Positions 33,438 through 41,237 of a stretch of DNA of 64,000 nucleotides are shown here, piece after piece. The position numbers were made by a program, and so were the translations under genes. The DNA is taken from NCBI GenBank assembly GCA_020635725.1, contig JACJZF010000009.1, forward strand, positions 114,610-178,609, read 5' to 3'. Origin of the DNA: Flavobacteriales bacterium. Lineage in GTDB: Bacteria > Bacteroidota > Bacteroidia > Flavobacteriales_F > PHOS-HE28. Numbering within the stretch: the stretch's first letter is position 1; the number at the start of each line of letters is the position of its first letter. Under the pieces are notes generated by a model. It did not search any database, had not been told where the DNA came from, and worked only from the letters and a program-made list of their open reading frames with translations.

Positions 33438-33467
33438 TTGGAGGAATGGGATATTGCCCTACATTTG
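33438..33467 (+). promoter_or_regulatory. Promoter of rpmE2: TTG at -33 region and TACATTTG at -7
   Basis: TTG (33438-33440) is followed 19 bases later by TACATTTG (33460-33467), an exact match to the Bacteroidota -33/-7 pattern with ordinary spacing. The ribosomal-protein ATG is 36 bases after the box. Confidence 0.65.
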
Positions 33468-33503
33468 CGCCCCCGATCCCGTGGACGGGTAAATCGAAAG
33501 GCC

Positions 33504-33758
33504 ATGAAGAAAGGCATCCACCCTGAGAACTACCGCACCGTGGTGTTCAAGGACATGAGCAATGAGCACATGTTCCTCGGCAAGAGCTGCGCGAACACCA
33601 AGGACACCGTGAAATGGGAAGACGGTGAGGAGTACCCCCTGATCAAGCTCGATATCAGCCACACCTCGCACCCTTTCTACACGGGCAAGATGATGCTGGT
33701 GGATACCGCCGGCCGCGTGGACAAGTTCAAGAAGCGTTACGCCCGCCACGGGAAGTAA
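33504..33758 (+). CDS. rpmE2: 50S ribosomal protein L31 type B
   Basis: 84 residues. MKKGIHPENYRTVVFKDMS is the canonical type-B start, and SHPFYTGKMMLVDTAGRVDKF near the C-terminus is the family signature. It lacks the CxxC zinc pair of type A; only one cysteine (KSCANTKD) is present. A component of the large subunit at the central protuberance. Monocistronic between an exact -7 promoter and a strong terminator. The start at 33504 is fixed by family alignment. Confidence 0.95.
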   Translation: MKKGIHPENYRTVVFKDMSNEHMFLGKSCANTKDTVKWEDGEEYPLIKLDISHTSHPFYTGKMMLVDTAGRVDKFKKRYARHGK

Positions 33759-33778
33759 GCGCCACCCGATACAATCGC

Positions 33779-33812
33779 GAAGCCCCCGCCATCTGGCGGG
33801 GGCTTCGTCTTT
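33779..33812 (+). terminator. Strong terminator after rpmE2
   Basis: Perfect 12-bp stem GAAGCCCCCGCC (33779-33790) / GGCGGGGGCTTC (33795-33806), loop ATCT, followed by GTCTTTC. It is the clearest rho-independent terminator in the window. Confidence 0.85.
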
Positions 33813-33839
33813 CAACCCATTCCAACGGCTGGCTGACCG

Positions 33840-34445
33840 TCAGACCTTATGCTTGTCTTCCTTGCCCACGCCATCACGGATCATCTCCAGGGCTTGGGCG
33901 ATGCGGCGCTTGCGCGTCTCCTCCTGCTTCGCGTCCACGATCCACTCCACGTACTCCTTCTTGTGCGAGTAGTTGAACTTCTCCCAGTTCTCCCAAGCCT
34001 GATCATCCTTCTTCAGGCAATGCTCCAGCTCCGGGGGAACCACCAGCGCCTTGCGGGCCGGTTTGGCGTCGCCGAGCTTCGCGCCGCTCTGGTTCACCTT
34101 CACCGCCTGCTTCACCAGGTCCATGAAGGCCTTCTCGTTGATGGCATCCCCCTCGCGCAATTTGATCTTGCGGATGCCCTTCTCCTCGTCTTTCTCAGGC
34201 TTGTCGAAGAGCTTCTGGGGGTCCTTCAGCAGCGCCCCCTTGTGAAACCAAACCGACACGAAGGTTTTGAAGCCGTGCAGGCCCAGCATGATGCCGTTAT
34301 GGTCGAAGGCGGGCGAGTTCCAGCGCCAGTTCTCCTCGACGGTCTCATCCACTGAATGAATCAACTGCCGCAGGCGCACGAGCATCTTACGCTGCCATTC
34401 AGGCTGCTCGGCGATGTACAGGTTGATCTGTTCCTGAGGGAGCAT
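33840..34445 (-). CDS. DUF1801 / YdeI-OmpD-associated-type protein
   Basis: 201 residues. The first 125 residues match DUF1801 (EWQRKMLVRLRQLIHSVD, ENWRWNSPAFDHNGIMLGLHGFKTFVSVWFHKGALL). The C-terminal part (ALVVPPELEHCLKKDDQAWENWEKFNYSHKKEYVEWIVDAK) matches the bacteriocin-protection YdeI/OmpD-associated domain, including the FxxLxxSHKKEYVxWI-like pattern. Cytoplasmic, function not established. Start taken at the internal ATG 34445 (MLPQEQINLYIAEQ), because the upstream residues look non-coding. Confidence 0.82.
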   Translation of the reverse strand: MLPQEQINLYIAEQPEWQRKMLVRLRQLIHSVDETVEENWRWNSPAFDHNGIMLGLHGFKTFVSVWFHKGALLKDPQKLFDKPEKDEEKGIRKIKLREGDAINEKAFMDLVKQAVKVNQSGAKLGDAKPARKALVVPPELEHCLKKDDQAWENWEKFNYSHKKEYVEWIVDAKQEETRKRRIAQALEMIRDGVGKEDKHKV

Positions 34446-34514
34446 GGGAAAGGAATAGGGGACCAAGCTAACACCGGGCTCCAAGCGATCCGGCCCCAAA
34501 AGCGGGGTCGAGTT

Positions 34515-35720
34515 TCAACAACGCTCGATCACCGCCGCGTAGCCTTGCCCTACGCCGATGCACATCGTGCAGAGCGCGTATTTCTTCTCAACTTCCTGAA
34601 GCTCAATGGCTGCGGTTTGCAGCAACCGGGCCCCGCTCATGCCCAGGGGATGGCCGAGAGCGATGGCTCCACCGTTCGGGTTGATGCGCGGGTCGTCATC
34701 GGCGAGACCGAGACTCCTGGTACAGCTAAGTGCCTGTGCGGCAAACGCTTCGTTCAGTTCAATCAGGTCTATTTGGTCCAGTGTGAGGCCTGCGCGCTTC
34801 AGTGCGAGCTGGGTGGCAGCCACCGGGCCAATGCCCATGATGCGTGGCTCAACGCCCACCACGGCGCTGCTAACGATGCGCGCCAAGGGCTTCAGCCCGT
34901 GCTGCTTAAGTCCATCGTCGCTGGCCACCAGAACGGCTGCGGCGCCATCATTCAGACCACTGGAATTGCCGGCGGTCACCGTGCCGTTCTTCCGGAACGC
35001 CGGCTTCAGTCCACCAAGCGCATCCAACGTGGTCTTGGGCTTCATGAACTCATCCTCGCGGAACAGCAGGGGCTCTCCTTTCCGTTGTGGGATGGGAACT
35101 GGCGCAATCTCCCTGGCCAAGCGCCCCTTCGTTTGGGCGGCAGCGGCCTTCTGCTGGCTCCAAAGGGCGAAGCGGTCCTGGTCCTCGCGCGATATGCTGT
35201 TCGTTTCGAGGAGGTTCTCGGCCGTTTCCCCCATGGCATCCACGCCGTACCGATCCTTCATGCGCGGGTTCACGAAACGCCACCCGAAGCTGCTGTCGAA
35301 CATCTGCGCATCGCGGCCGTACGGCGTACTGGTCTTGCTGATCACCCATGGGCCACGGGTCATGTGCTCGACACCACCGGCAATGAAGAGGTCGCCGTGG
35401 CCGGCGCTGATGGCGCGGCCTGCCCCCACCACCGCGCTCATGCCGCTGGCACAGAGCCGGTTCACCGTCTCACCCGGCACGGTCACGGGCAATCCCGCGA
35501 GCAACAGAGCCATGCGCGCCACATTCCGGTTGTCCTCGCCGGCCTGATTGGCGCATCCCAGGATCACATCATCGATGGCGGAAGGATCCAGGGTCGTATG
35601 CCGCTGCATGAGGGCACTGAGCACATGCGCCGCGAGGTCATCGGCACGGACTGGAGAGAGGCTGCCTCCGAAGCTGCCGATGGGCGTGCGGATGGTGTCG
35701 ACGATATAGGCTTGGTTCAT
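34515..35720 (-). CDS. paaJ: Thiolase, 3-oxoadipyl-CoA type (PaaJ/PcaF)
   Basis: Cleaves 3-oxoadipyl-CoA (and probably 3-oxo-5,6-didehydrosuberyl-CoA) to acetyl-CoA and succinyl-CoA at the end of phenylacetate breakdown. 401 residues. Catalytic features: Cys in VNRLCASGMSAV near residue 90, the His in ALGHPLGMSGAR near 357, and the second Cys in CTMCIGVGQG near 387. Assignment to PaaJ rather than a general acetyltransferase rests on the neighbourhood: paaI overlaps its start by the bases TCAT, and paaH and paaG lie further upstream on the same strand. Cytoplasmic tetramer by family. Confidence 0.85.
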   Translation of the reverse strand: MNQAYIVDTIRTPIGSFGGSLSPVRADDLAAHVLSALMQRHTTLDPSAIDDVILGCANQAGEDNRNVARMALLLAGLPVTVPGETVNRLCASGMSAVVGAGRAISAGHGDLFIAGGVEHMTRGPWVISKTSTPYGRDAQMFDSSFGWRFVNPRMKDRYGVDAMGETAENLLETNSISREDQDRFALWSQQKAAAAQTKGRLAREIAPVPIPQRKGEPLLFREDEFMKPKTTLDALGGLKPAFRKNGTVTAGNSSGLNDGAAAVLVASDDGLKQHGLKPLARIVSSAVVGVEPRIMGIGPVAATQLALKRAGLTLDQIDLIELNEAFAAQALSCTRSLGLADDDPRINPNGGAIALGHPLGMSGARLLQTAAIELQEVEKKYALCTMCIGVGQGYAAVIERC

Positions 35721-36157
35721 GCTGGGTTTTCCGACTCGGGGAACCAGGGCTTGCCGGTGCGGTACACGGTGCCCTTGAACAGGGCCACCTCCTCGCCGCG
35801 CTGGTTCGTGACAGTGATGTAATAGATGCCGGTGCCGCGCGTCAGGCTCTTCTGCTCGCTCGAGGCGGTGAGCACATCACCGGCTTTCACGGGCTTCGTA
35901 TGGCTGATGCCGGTCTCGATGCTCACACTCTGAATGCCGTGGCTGTTGCTCGCGAAGGCCAGGCAGCTATCGGCTAGGCTGTACGTGATGCCACCGTGGG
36001 CGATCGCGAAGCCGTTGAGCATCTCCTCGCGCACGGTCATGCGCAGCACGCAATGCCCCGGTTCGACAGTGACGCGTTCGATGCCCATCCAGATGCTGAA
36101 CGGGTCGTTCTCATACATGCGGGCCACCACCTTGCGCGCCAGCTCATTCGCATCCAT
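35717..36157 (-). CDS. paaI: Hydroxyphenylacetyl-CoA thioesterase PaaI
   Basis: 146-residue hotdog-fold thioesterase. The catalytic segment AIAHGGITYSLADSCLAFASN, with the acidic residue in the long helix, is diagnostic; the C-terminal GEEVALFKGTVYRTGKPW also fits PaaI. It rescues CoA from dead-end acyl-CoAs in the phenylacetate pathway. Start at ATG 36157 (MDANELARKVVARMYENDPF); a TACCTTCG box sits 6 bases before it, giving a leader of almost no length. The stop overlaps the start of the thiolase gene, so the two are translationally coupled. Confidence 0.88.
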   Translation of the reverse strand: MDANELARKVVARMYENDPFSIWMGIERVTVEPGHCVLRMTVREEMLNGFAIAHGGITYSLADSCLAFASNSHGIQSVSIETGISHTKPVKAGDVLTASSEQKSLTRGTGIYYITVTNQRGEEVALFKGTVYRTGKPWFPESENPA

Positions 36158-36163
36158 GGTGGG

Positions 36164-36171
36164 CGAAGGTA
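36164..36171 (-). promoter_or_regulatory. -7 promoter box TACCTTCG of paaI-paaJ
   Basis: Exact TAnnTTYG match on the minus strand, 6 bases before the paaI ATG at 36157. If used, it separates paaI-paaJ transcription from ogt upstream. Confidence 0.6.
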
Positions 36172-36176
36172 GGCGC

Positions 36177-36701
36177 TCAGTTCCCGGTGAAAAGGTCGTG
36201 GGGGAGGGCCCCTTCGTGCCGGAGCAGCCATTGCTTGCGCTCCATTCCGCCAAGGTATCCGGCGAGCCGCCCATCGGTGCCGATCACACGGTGGCAGGGC
36301 ACCACGATCGGGAGCGGGTTGGTGGCATTGGCATGGCCCACGGCCCGCGCGGACGATCCGCTGAGCCGCTGAGCGATGGCCTGGTAACTCATGGTGCTGC
36401 CGAATTCGATGGCCGCGACCTCCTGCCACACGCGCCGCTGGAACAGGCTGCCAGCCATGCTGAGCGGTAGGGTGAAGGCGCGCAGCGACCCCGCGAAGTA
36501 GGCGCGGAGCTGCCGCTCTGCCTCATGCAACACCGGTGCGGGAGCTGCGTGCCCGGTTAATTCCGTGAAAGCGAGCTCAGCGAGTGCTTCACCGCTGCTC
36601 CGGAGCCAGAGATCGCCAATGGGTGAGGCGATGCGCAGAACACTCGATCCTTCCAGAAGAGGCGCATCCCTCTTGGCCTGTGACCACGCGTGCTCTTCCA
36701 T
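36177..36701 (-). CDS. ogt: Methylated-DNA-protein-cysteine methyltransferase
   Basis: Suicidal DNA repair protein removing alkyl groups from O6-alkylguanine. 174 residues from ATG 36701. The active site VVPCHRVIGTDGRLAGYLGG is intact, with the acceptor cysteine in PCHR, and the helix-turn-helix SYQAIAQRLSGSSARAVGHAN precedes it. Start choice: the in-frame ATG 42 bases upstream lies inside the region of the divergent gene's promoter, so 36701 is favoured. It sits between paa genes but has no known role in phenylacetate metabolism. Confidence 0.93.
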   Translation of the reverse strand: MEEHAWSQAKRDAPLLEGSSVLRIASPIGDLWLRSSGEALAELAFTELTGHAAPAPVLHEAERQLRAYFAGSLRAFTLPLSMAGSLFQRRVWQEVAAIEFGSTMSYQAIAQRLSGSSARAVGHANATNPLPIVVPCHRVIGTDGRLAGYLGGMERKQWLLRHEGALPHDLFTGN

Positions 36702-36729
36702 CGCTCTACATTGGGTGCAAATTAGACCG

Positions 36730-37395
36730 ATGGCCTGGTTCACCGACGACTACAACCGGTTCTTCAAGGATCTGGCGAAGAACAACAACAAGGAATGGTT
36801 CGATTCCAACCGCAAGCGATACGAGAAGAGCGTGAAGCAGCCTTTCGAAGCCTTCGTGGCCGAGGCGATCAAGCGCATCGCGAAACACGATAAGAGCGTT
36901 TCGCTGGAACCGAAGGAGGCCATCTTCCGCATCAACCGCGACATCCGCTTCAGCAAGGACAAGACGCCGTATAAGCTCGAGGCATCGGCCATCATCAGTT
37001 CAGCGGGCCGGAAGGACCACAGCGTGCCGGGCCTCTATTTCGCTCTGGGCCCCGAAAGCACGAAATTCTACGGCGGGTGCTACATGCCCGACAAAGAGCA
37101 GCTCATCCGCATCCGCGAGGCCATCGTGCGCGATGGCAAGGGTTTCCGCAAGGTGATCGGCGCGAAGCCGTTCGTGACGCTTTTCGGCGAGGTGCAGGGC
37201 GAAGCCAACAAGGTGCTGCCCGCCGAGTTCAAGGCGCACGTGGCCAAGGAGCCCCTGATCGCCAACAAGCAGTTCTACGTGGCTGCGGAGAGGTCCGCGA
37301 AGCTGGTGACCGACCCCAAGCTCATGGAGGTCCTCATGGATCACTGGCTCGCGATGTGCGCCTTCAACTCCTGGCTGGCGAAAGCGATCGCCTGA
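36730..37395 (+). CDS. DUF2461 domain-containing protein
   Basis: 221 residues. Starts MAWFTDDYNRFFKDLAKNNNKEWFDSNR, the typical DUF2461 N-terminus; FRINRDIRFSKDKTPYK near residue 78 and FALGPESTKFYGGCYMP near 115 are the strongest signatures. Cytoplasmic, widespread, biochemical role unknown. A box TACATTGG at 36707-36714 lies 15 bases upstream. It is divergent from ogt and convergent with yceI, so it is an independent transcription unit inserted within the paa cluster. Confidence 0.9.
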   Translation: MAWFTDDYNRFFKDLAKNNNKEWFDSNRKRYEKSVKQPFEAFVAEAIKRIAKHDKSVSLEPKEAIFRINRDIRFSKDKTPYKLEASAIISSAGRKDHSVPGLYFALGPESTKFYGGCYMPDKEQLIRIREAIVRDGKGFRKVIGAKPFVTLFGEVQGEANKVLPAEFKAHVAKEPLIANKQFYVAAERSAKLVTDPKLMEVLMDHWLAMCAFNSWLAKAIA

Positions 37396-37402
37396 AAAGA
37401 GA

Positions 37403-37426
37403 AGCGCCCGCCTGCTGGCGAGCGCT
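37403..37426. terminator. Hairpin between convergent DUF2461 and yceI genes
   Basis: AGCGCCCGCC (37403-37412) / GGCGAGCGCT (37417-37426), one mismatch, TGCT loop; CCCCTCTTTC follows on the plus strand. Confidence 0.65.
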
Positions 37427-37445
37427 CCCCTCTTTCACCAACCGG

Positions 37446-38108
37446 TTACTGGGCGGCAGCGCCGTTCAGTTCAACGGTCAGTTCGATGTTATCGGCGAGT
37501 ACCGCATCCTTGATGAAGTGCTTCCAAGCGACGTCGTACTTCTGGCGGTCGAAGACCAGCTTGCCCGTGGCATGCACGGTGCCATCCGGGTTCTCCGTGA
37601 TCACGATGTCGGTGATGGTCTCGGGGTTGGTCTTGCCGCGCACCGTCAGGTCAGCGCTGGCCGTGTTCCCAGAGGCGCCCGTGATCGTCAGACGGGCAGC
37701 AGGGTGGTTGGCGCTGTCGAAGAAATCGGCGGTGCTCAGGTGACCGATCAGGTTGGCCTTGGTGCCTTCCTTGGAACCTTCGGGAGCGTAGTTCTCGTCC
37801 ATCGGGTTGATGGAGGTCATGTTCACCTCGAAGCTGCCGCTCTTCAGCATGCCACCTTGTACGGTGAAGCTGCCGCTGTTGAAGGCGATGGTGCCGTGGT
37901 GGCCGTACACCTTGGAACCGGTCACGTTGCCCGCCCAATGCAGGTTGCTGGTGGCCGGGTCGATGGTGTAGGTGTGTTCGGCAGCAGCAAGAGCTGCAAG
38001 GCTGTCGGCGACGGCTTTCTCGCGAGCAGCCTGCTTCTCGGCTTCGCTAGGGCCGCAGGCTACCAGCACCAGGCTGAGGGCAGCAGCAGAGAGAACAATG
38101 GACTTCAT
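37446..38108 (-). CDS. YceI-family lipoprotein
   Basis: 220 residues; MKSIVLSAAALSLVLVAC is a lipoprotein signal with Cys18 as anchor, followed by a short Ala/Glu-rich helical linker (to about 55) and the YceI lipocalin-like barrel (TYTIDPATSNLHWAGNVTG to the C-terminus). YceI proteins bind polyisoprenoid chains in their barrel; the physiological ligand here is unknown. One of three YceI genes in the window, and the only lipid-anchored one. A TACATTCG box lies 27 bases upstream. Downstream on the same strand is ogt, but the DUF2461 gene intervenes on the other strand. Confidence 0.9.
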   Translation of the reverse strand: MKSIVLSAAALSLVLVACGPSEAEKQAAREKAVADSLAALAAAEHTYTIDPATSNLHWAGNVTGSKVYGHHGTIAFNSGSFTVQGGMLKSGSFEVNMTSINPMDENYAPEGSKEGTKANLIGHLSTADFFDSANHPAARLTITGASGNTASADLTVRGKTNPETITDIVITENPDGTVHATGKLVFDRQKYDVAWKHFIKDAVLADNIELTVELNGAAAQ

Positions 38109-38135
38109 GATGGTCGTTGGGGTTGGATTTGGGCG

Positions 38136-38143
38136 CGAATGTA
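38136..38143 (-). promoter_or_regulatory. -7 promoter box TACATTCG of the yceI lipoprotein gene
   Basis: Exact TAnnTTYG on the minus strand, 27 bases before the ATG at 38108. Confidence 0.6.
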
Positions 38144-38195
38144 GCAACTAATTCCCATGGAGAATACATGGGGCAGAACAAAGGCCAAGAGGTGG

Positions 38196-39359
38196 TCAGA
38201 TGAATCGCCCGTCCTGTGCGGCCATGCGCGCCAGGAGCGGGGAGGGTCGGTAACGGTCCTCGCCATAGGCAGCCTGCAATCGTTGCAGTACGGTGTGCCA
38301 ATGCGCGGCCCCCTGCTCGTCGGCCCAGGCCAGCAAGCCTTTCGGGTAATTCACGCCCTTGGTCATGGCCAGGTCGATGTCCTCGGCACGGGCCACGGCC
38401 CAGAACAAGGCATCGGCAGCCTCGTTGATCAGCATGGCCAGCACGCGCTCCACGATCGAGGCGGCAAGGGCGGGTTCCACGGATGCGAGGGGAGTCGCGG
38501 CCCCGTCGGCATAGGAGTAATAGCCCCGACCAGTCTTGCGTCCAAGCCTTCCGCTTTCCACCTGCCGCTGCTGGGTGAAGCTGGGCCTGTAACGCGGGTC
38601 GAAGAAGAAGGCCTCCCACACCGTCTTCGTCACGGTGAAGTTGATGTCGTTGCCGATAAGGTCCATCAGCTCGAAGGGCCCCATGCGGAAGCCTGCGCCT
38701 TTGAGCGCGGCGTCGATCGTAGGCATGTCGGCGATGCCTTCCTCGAAGATGCGGATGCTCTCGCCATAGAACGGACGTGCCACGCGGTTCACGATGAAGC
38801 CGGGCGTGTCCTTGCAGATCACCGGCACCTTCTTCCATGCGGACATCAATGCGGCCATGCGATGGGGCAACGCGCTGTCCGTGGCCAAACCCGGCACCAA
38901 TTCCACGAGCGGCAGTAGAGGGGCCGGATTGAAGAAGTGAAGCCCGACCACGCGCTCAGGGTTGGCGCAAGCGGCGGCGATGGCGGTTACCGAGAGCGAT
39001 GAGGTGTTGGTGGCCAGCACGGCTTCCGGTGCCACGATGCCTTCCAGATCGGCGAAGAGCTTCTTCTTGATGCCGAGGTCCTCGATGATCGCCTCGATCA
39101 CGAGCCCGGTTCCGGCTAATTCCTTCAGGTCGCTGGCCGGAGCGATGCGGCCATGGATGCCACTGGCTTCGTCGGGGCTGAGCTTGCCTTTCTCCACCAG
39201 CTTGTCCAGCGTCTTGCGCAGCATTGCAAGAGCCTGGTCCACCGCCTCGCGACGTGCATCGTAGAGCACTACATCATGTCCGGCCTGGGCGGCCACCTGT
39301 GCGATGCCGCTGCCCATGGTGCCCGCGCCGATCACGGCGATTTTCAGAGAAGGATCCAT
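38196..39359 (-). CDS. paaH: 3-hydroxyacyl-CoA dehydrogenase, PaaH type
   Basis: Oxidises 3-hydroxyadipyl-CoA to 3-oxoadipyl-CoA with NAD. 387 residues: Rossmann domain AVIGAGTMGSGIAQVAAQAG at residues 9-28, catalytic-dyad region VVGLHFFNPAPLLPLVELV near 137, KDTPGFIVNRVARPF near 185, and a second C-terminal 3HCDH domain (about 290-385), which is why it is longer than the single-domain form (about 285). The enoyl-CoA hydratase gene lies 16 bases upstream on the same strand. The pair feeds the thiolase 2.5 kb downstream. Confidence 0.88.
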   Translation of the reverse strand: MDPSLKIAVIGAGTMGSGIAQVAAQAGHDVVLYDARREAVDQALAMLRKTLDKLVEKGKLSPDEASGIHGRIAPASDLKELAGTGLVIEAIIEDLGIKKKLFADLEGIVAPEAVLATNTSSLSVTAIAAACANPERVVGLHFFNPAPLLPLVELVPGLATDSALPHRMAALMSAWKKVPVICKDTPGFIVNRVARPFYGESIRIFEEGIADMPTIDAALKGAGFRMGPFELMDLIGNDINFTVTKTVWEAFFFDPRYRPSFTQQRQVESGRLGRKTGRGYYSYADGAATPLASVEPALAASIVERVLAMLINEAADALFWAVARAEDIDLAMTKGVNYPKGLLAWADEQGAAHWHTVLQRLQAAYGEDRYRPSPLLARMAAQDGRFI

Positions 39360-39375
39360 GGGTGCGAAGATGGCG

Positions 39376-40155
39376 TCATTCCCCCTTGTACTCCGGCTTC
39401 CGCTTCTCCAGGAAGGCCTTTACGCCTTCGTTGTAATCGTGGCTGCGGCCTGCGATGGTCTGCAGCTCGTTCTCCACCTCGAGCTGGTTGCTGAGGTCGT
39501 TGGTCAGGCTGCGGTTCAGGGCTTCTTTGGTTAGAGCGATGGCCTTGGTGGGCATGGTGGCGAGATGCTTCGCCAGCGCCTCCGCCTCGTTCATGAGCTC
39601 GCTGGCCGGCACGGCGCGCCAGATGAGGCCCTGCACCATGGCCTCGCTCGCGCTCACCTTCGGCGCGAGGATCATCTGCCCGAAGGCCCGTTGCATGCCC
39701 ACGAGCCGCGGCAGGGTGAAGGTGCCGCCACTGTCGGGGATGAGGCCGATGTTGATGAAGCTCTGGATGAAGTTGGCGTTCTCGGCGGCCAGGGTGAGGT
39801 CGCACGCGAAAGCGATGTTCGCACCGGCGCCGGCCGCAACGCCGTTCACCGCCGCGATCACCGGTTTCTTCAGGTCGCGGATGCGCCGAACGATGGGGTT
39901 GTATTGCGTGGTGAGGATGTCCTCGATCTTGGTGCCCGGCGCGATGGCCTCCGCCAGATCCTGCCCAGCACTGAAGGCACGCCCCTCGCCGGTGATGAGC
40001 ACGGCACGGATGCTCGCATCGGCCGCGCACCTGTCCAGCGCGTCGATCACCTCATACGACATCTGCCGGTCGAAGCTGTTGAGCTTATCCGGACGGTTCA
40101 GCACGAGCGTGGCCACGCCATCGGCGGTGGTGAAGAGGAGCTTCTCGTAGGTCAT
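39376..40155 (-). CDS. paaG: Enoyl-CoA hydratase/isomerase, PaaG type
   Basis: 259-residue crotonase-fold enzyme. The oxyanion-hole segments are GRAFSAGQDLAEA near residue 62 and VNGVAAGAGANIAFACDL near 100; DSGGTFTLPRLVGMQRA near 140 replaces the usual glutamate pattern in the way PaaG isomerases do. The C-terminal LEKRKPEYKGE is the common trimer tail. By context it isomerises the ring-1,2-epoxide of phenylacetyl-CoA, or handles 2,3-didehydroadipyl-CoA, in the phenylacetate pathway. Operon with paaH. General crotonase function cannot be excluded from sequence alone. Confidence 0.82.
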   Translation of the reverse strand: MTYEKLLFTTADGVATLVLNRPDKLNSFDRQMSYEVIDALDRCAADASIRAVLITGEGRAFSAGQDLAEAIAPGTKIEDILTTQYNPIVRRIRDLKKPVIAAVNGVAAGAGANIAFACDLTLAAENANFIQSFINIGLIPDSGGTFTLPRLVGMQRAFGQMILAPKVSASEAMVQGLIWRAVPASELMNEAEALAKHLATMPTKAIALTKEALNRSLTNDLSNQLEVENELQTIAGRSHDYNEGVKAFLEKRKPEYKGE

Positions 40156-40192
40156 GCGGTGAAATTGATCAGAAGATCAGACAATTGGCGAA

Positions 40193-41185
40193 TCAGTTGA
40201 TCACGGCCAGCGGGTCGATGCTGAGCGCGCACTTGAAATGTCCCTTCGGGCAGGCCTTGTATCCATGCAGGCCACATGGACGGCAATCGAGCTTCACGGA
40301 TGTCTCCACCACACGGCCGTTCGCTCGCAAAGGCCCGAAGCCGAAAGCCGGCACTGTGCTGCAGAAGATGGCGGTGACAGGTGCATTCATGGCGCTGGCG
40401 ATGTGCAGGGGCGCGCTGTCGTTCACGTAGTTCATCGTTGCACCCTCCATCAGGGCCGCAGTGCCGAGCAAAGAGAGTTTTCCAGCCAGGTTTCGGCCTC
40501 GGCCAGCGGAATGGATGATACGGTCACAGAGACGCGCATCGCCGGGTGCACCGATCAGGAGCACTTCCCATTCGGTCGGCATGGCGCGCATCAGTTCAAT
40601 CCACTTGGCCTCCGGCCATTGCTTGGTGAACCAGACGGAGGCCGGGGCTGCGCAGATGTAGGGAACGGACGTTTTTCGTCCGCCGAAGCCAATCGCCGAA
40701 AGAAGGTCATCAAGCTCCCACGGTTCAGGATGGAGCGCGGGCATGGGTCGTGTTGCATCCGTGAGGTGCTCAATCAACGCGTTCAAGCGGTCCACCTCGT
40801 GGCGACCATCCCCGATCACGTGCTTCACCTTGCGCGTGAAAAGGAAGCTCAGCGGGTTCTTGTCGTACCCGATTTTCTCTTTGCCGCGGGCCAGGACCGT
40901 CATCAATCCCGTGCTGAAGAAACGCTGCGCGTTGATGATGTGGTCGTACTCGGTCTTCCGCAGCTCGCCAACGATGCGGAATAGGTCGCGCGTCTTGCCC
41001 TTACGCTTGTCCCAAACAAGTATCCTGTTCAAGAAGGGATGACCAACGAAGAGGCCTTCATTGCCTCTGCGGACAACGAGGTCGATCAGCGCATCGGGGT
41101 ACCTGGAGATCAACTTCTCCAGGATGCTCGTCACCAGCACGGCATCGCCGAGGAAGGCGGTCTGGATGACGAGGAATTTCTTCAA
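40193..41185 (-). CDS. Family 9 glycosyltransferase (heptosyltransferase type)
   Basis: 330 residues. Begins with KKFLVIQTAFLGDAVLVTS, the N-terminal nucleotide-binding signature of the LPS heptosyltransferase family, and has YVNDSAPLHIASAMNAPVTAI near residue 253, the C-terminal ADP-sugar site. Predicted to transfer a heptose or similar sugar onto the LPS core at the inner face. The start is a TTG at 41183-41185, since no ATG is available before the conserved start. The upstream bases hold a CGCAGAG-type repeat, so expression may depend on the dapD side. Substrate is not determinable. Confidence 0.85.
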   Translation of the reverse strand: MKKFLVIQTAFLGDAVLVTSILEKLISRYPDALIDLVVRRGNEGLFVGHPFLNRILVWDKRKGKTRDLFRIVGELRKTEYDHIINAQRFFSTGLMTVLARGKEKIGYDKNPLSFLFTRKVKHVIGDGRHEVDRLNALIEHLTDATRPMPALHPEPWELDDLLSAIGFGGRKTSVPYICAAPASVWFTKQWPEAKWIELMRAMPTEWEVLLIGAPGDARLCDRIIHSAGRGRNLAGKLSLLGTAALMEGATMNYVNDSAPLHIASAMNAPVTAIFCSTVPAFGFGPLRANGRVVETSVKLDCRPCGLHGYKACPKGHFKCALSIDPLAVIN

Positions 41186-41205
41186 GCGACGCTATGTTCG
41201 TTGGG

Positions 41206-41231
41206 TTCTCTGCGTCTCTGCGACTCTGCGG
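41206..41231 (-). repeat. Solo CGCAGAG-type repeat in the GT9-dapD gap
   Basis: On the minus strand the 26 bases read CCGCAGAGTCGCAGAGACGC and then AGAGAA, three tandem CGCAGAG-like units. It fills the 52-base gap between dapD and the glycosyltransferase gene. Repeats of this style commonly flank GxxExxY genes in other genomes, to my recollection; none is present here. Confidence 0.6.
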
Positions 41232-41237
41232 ATGTTC

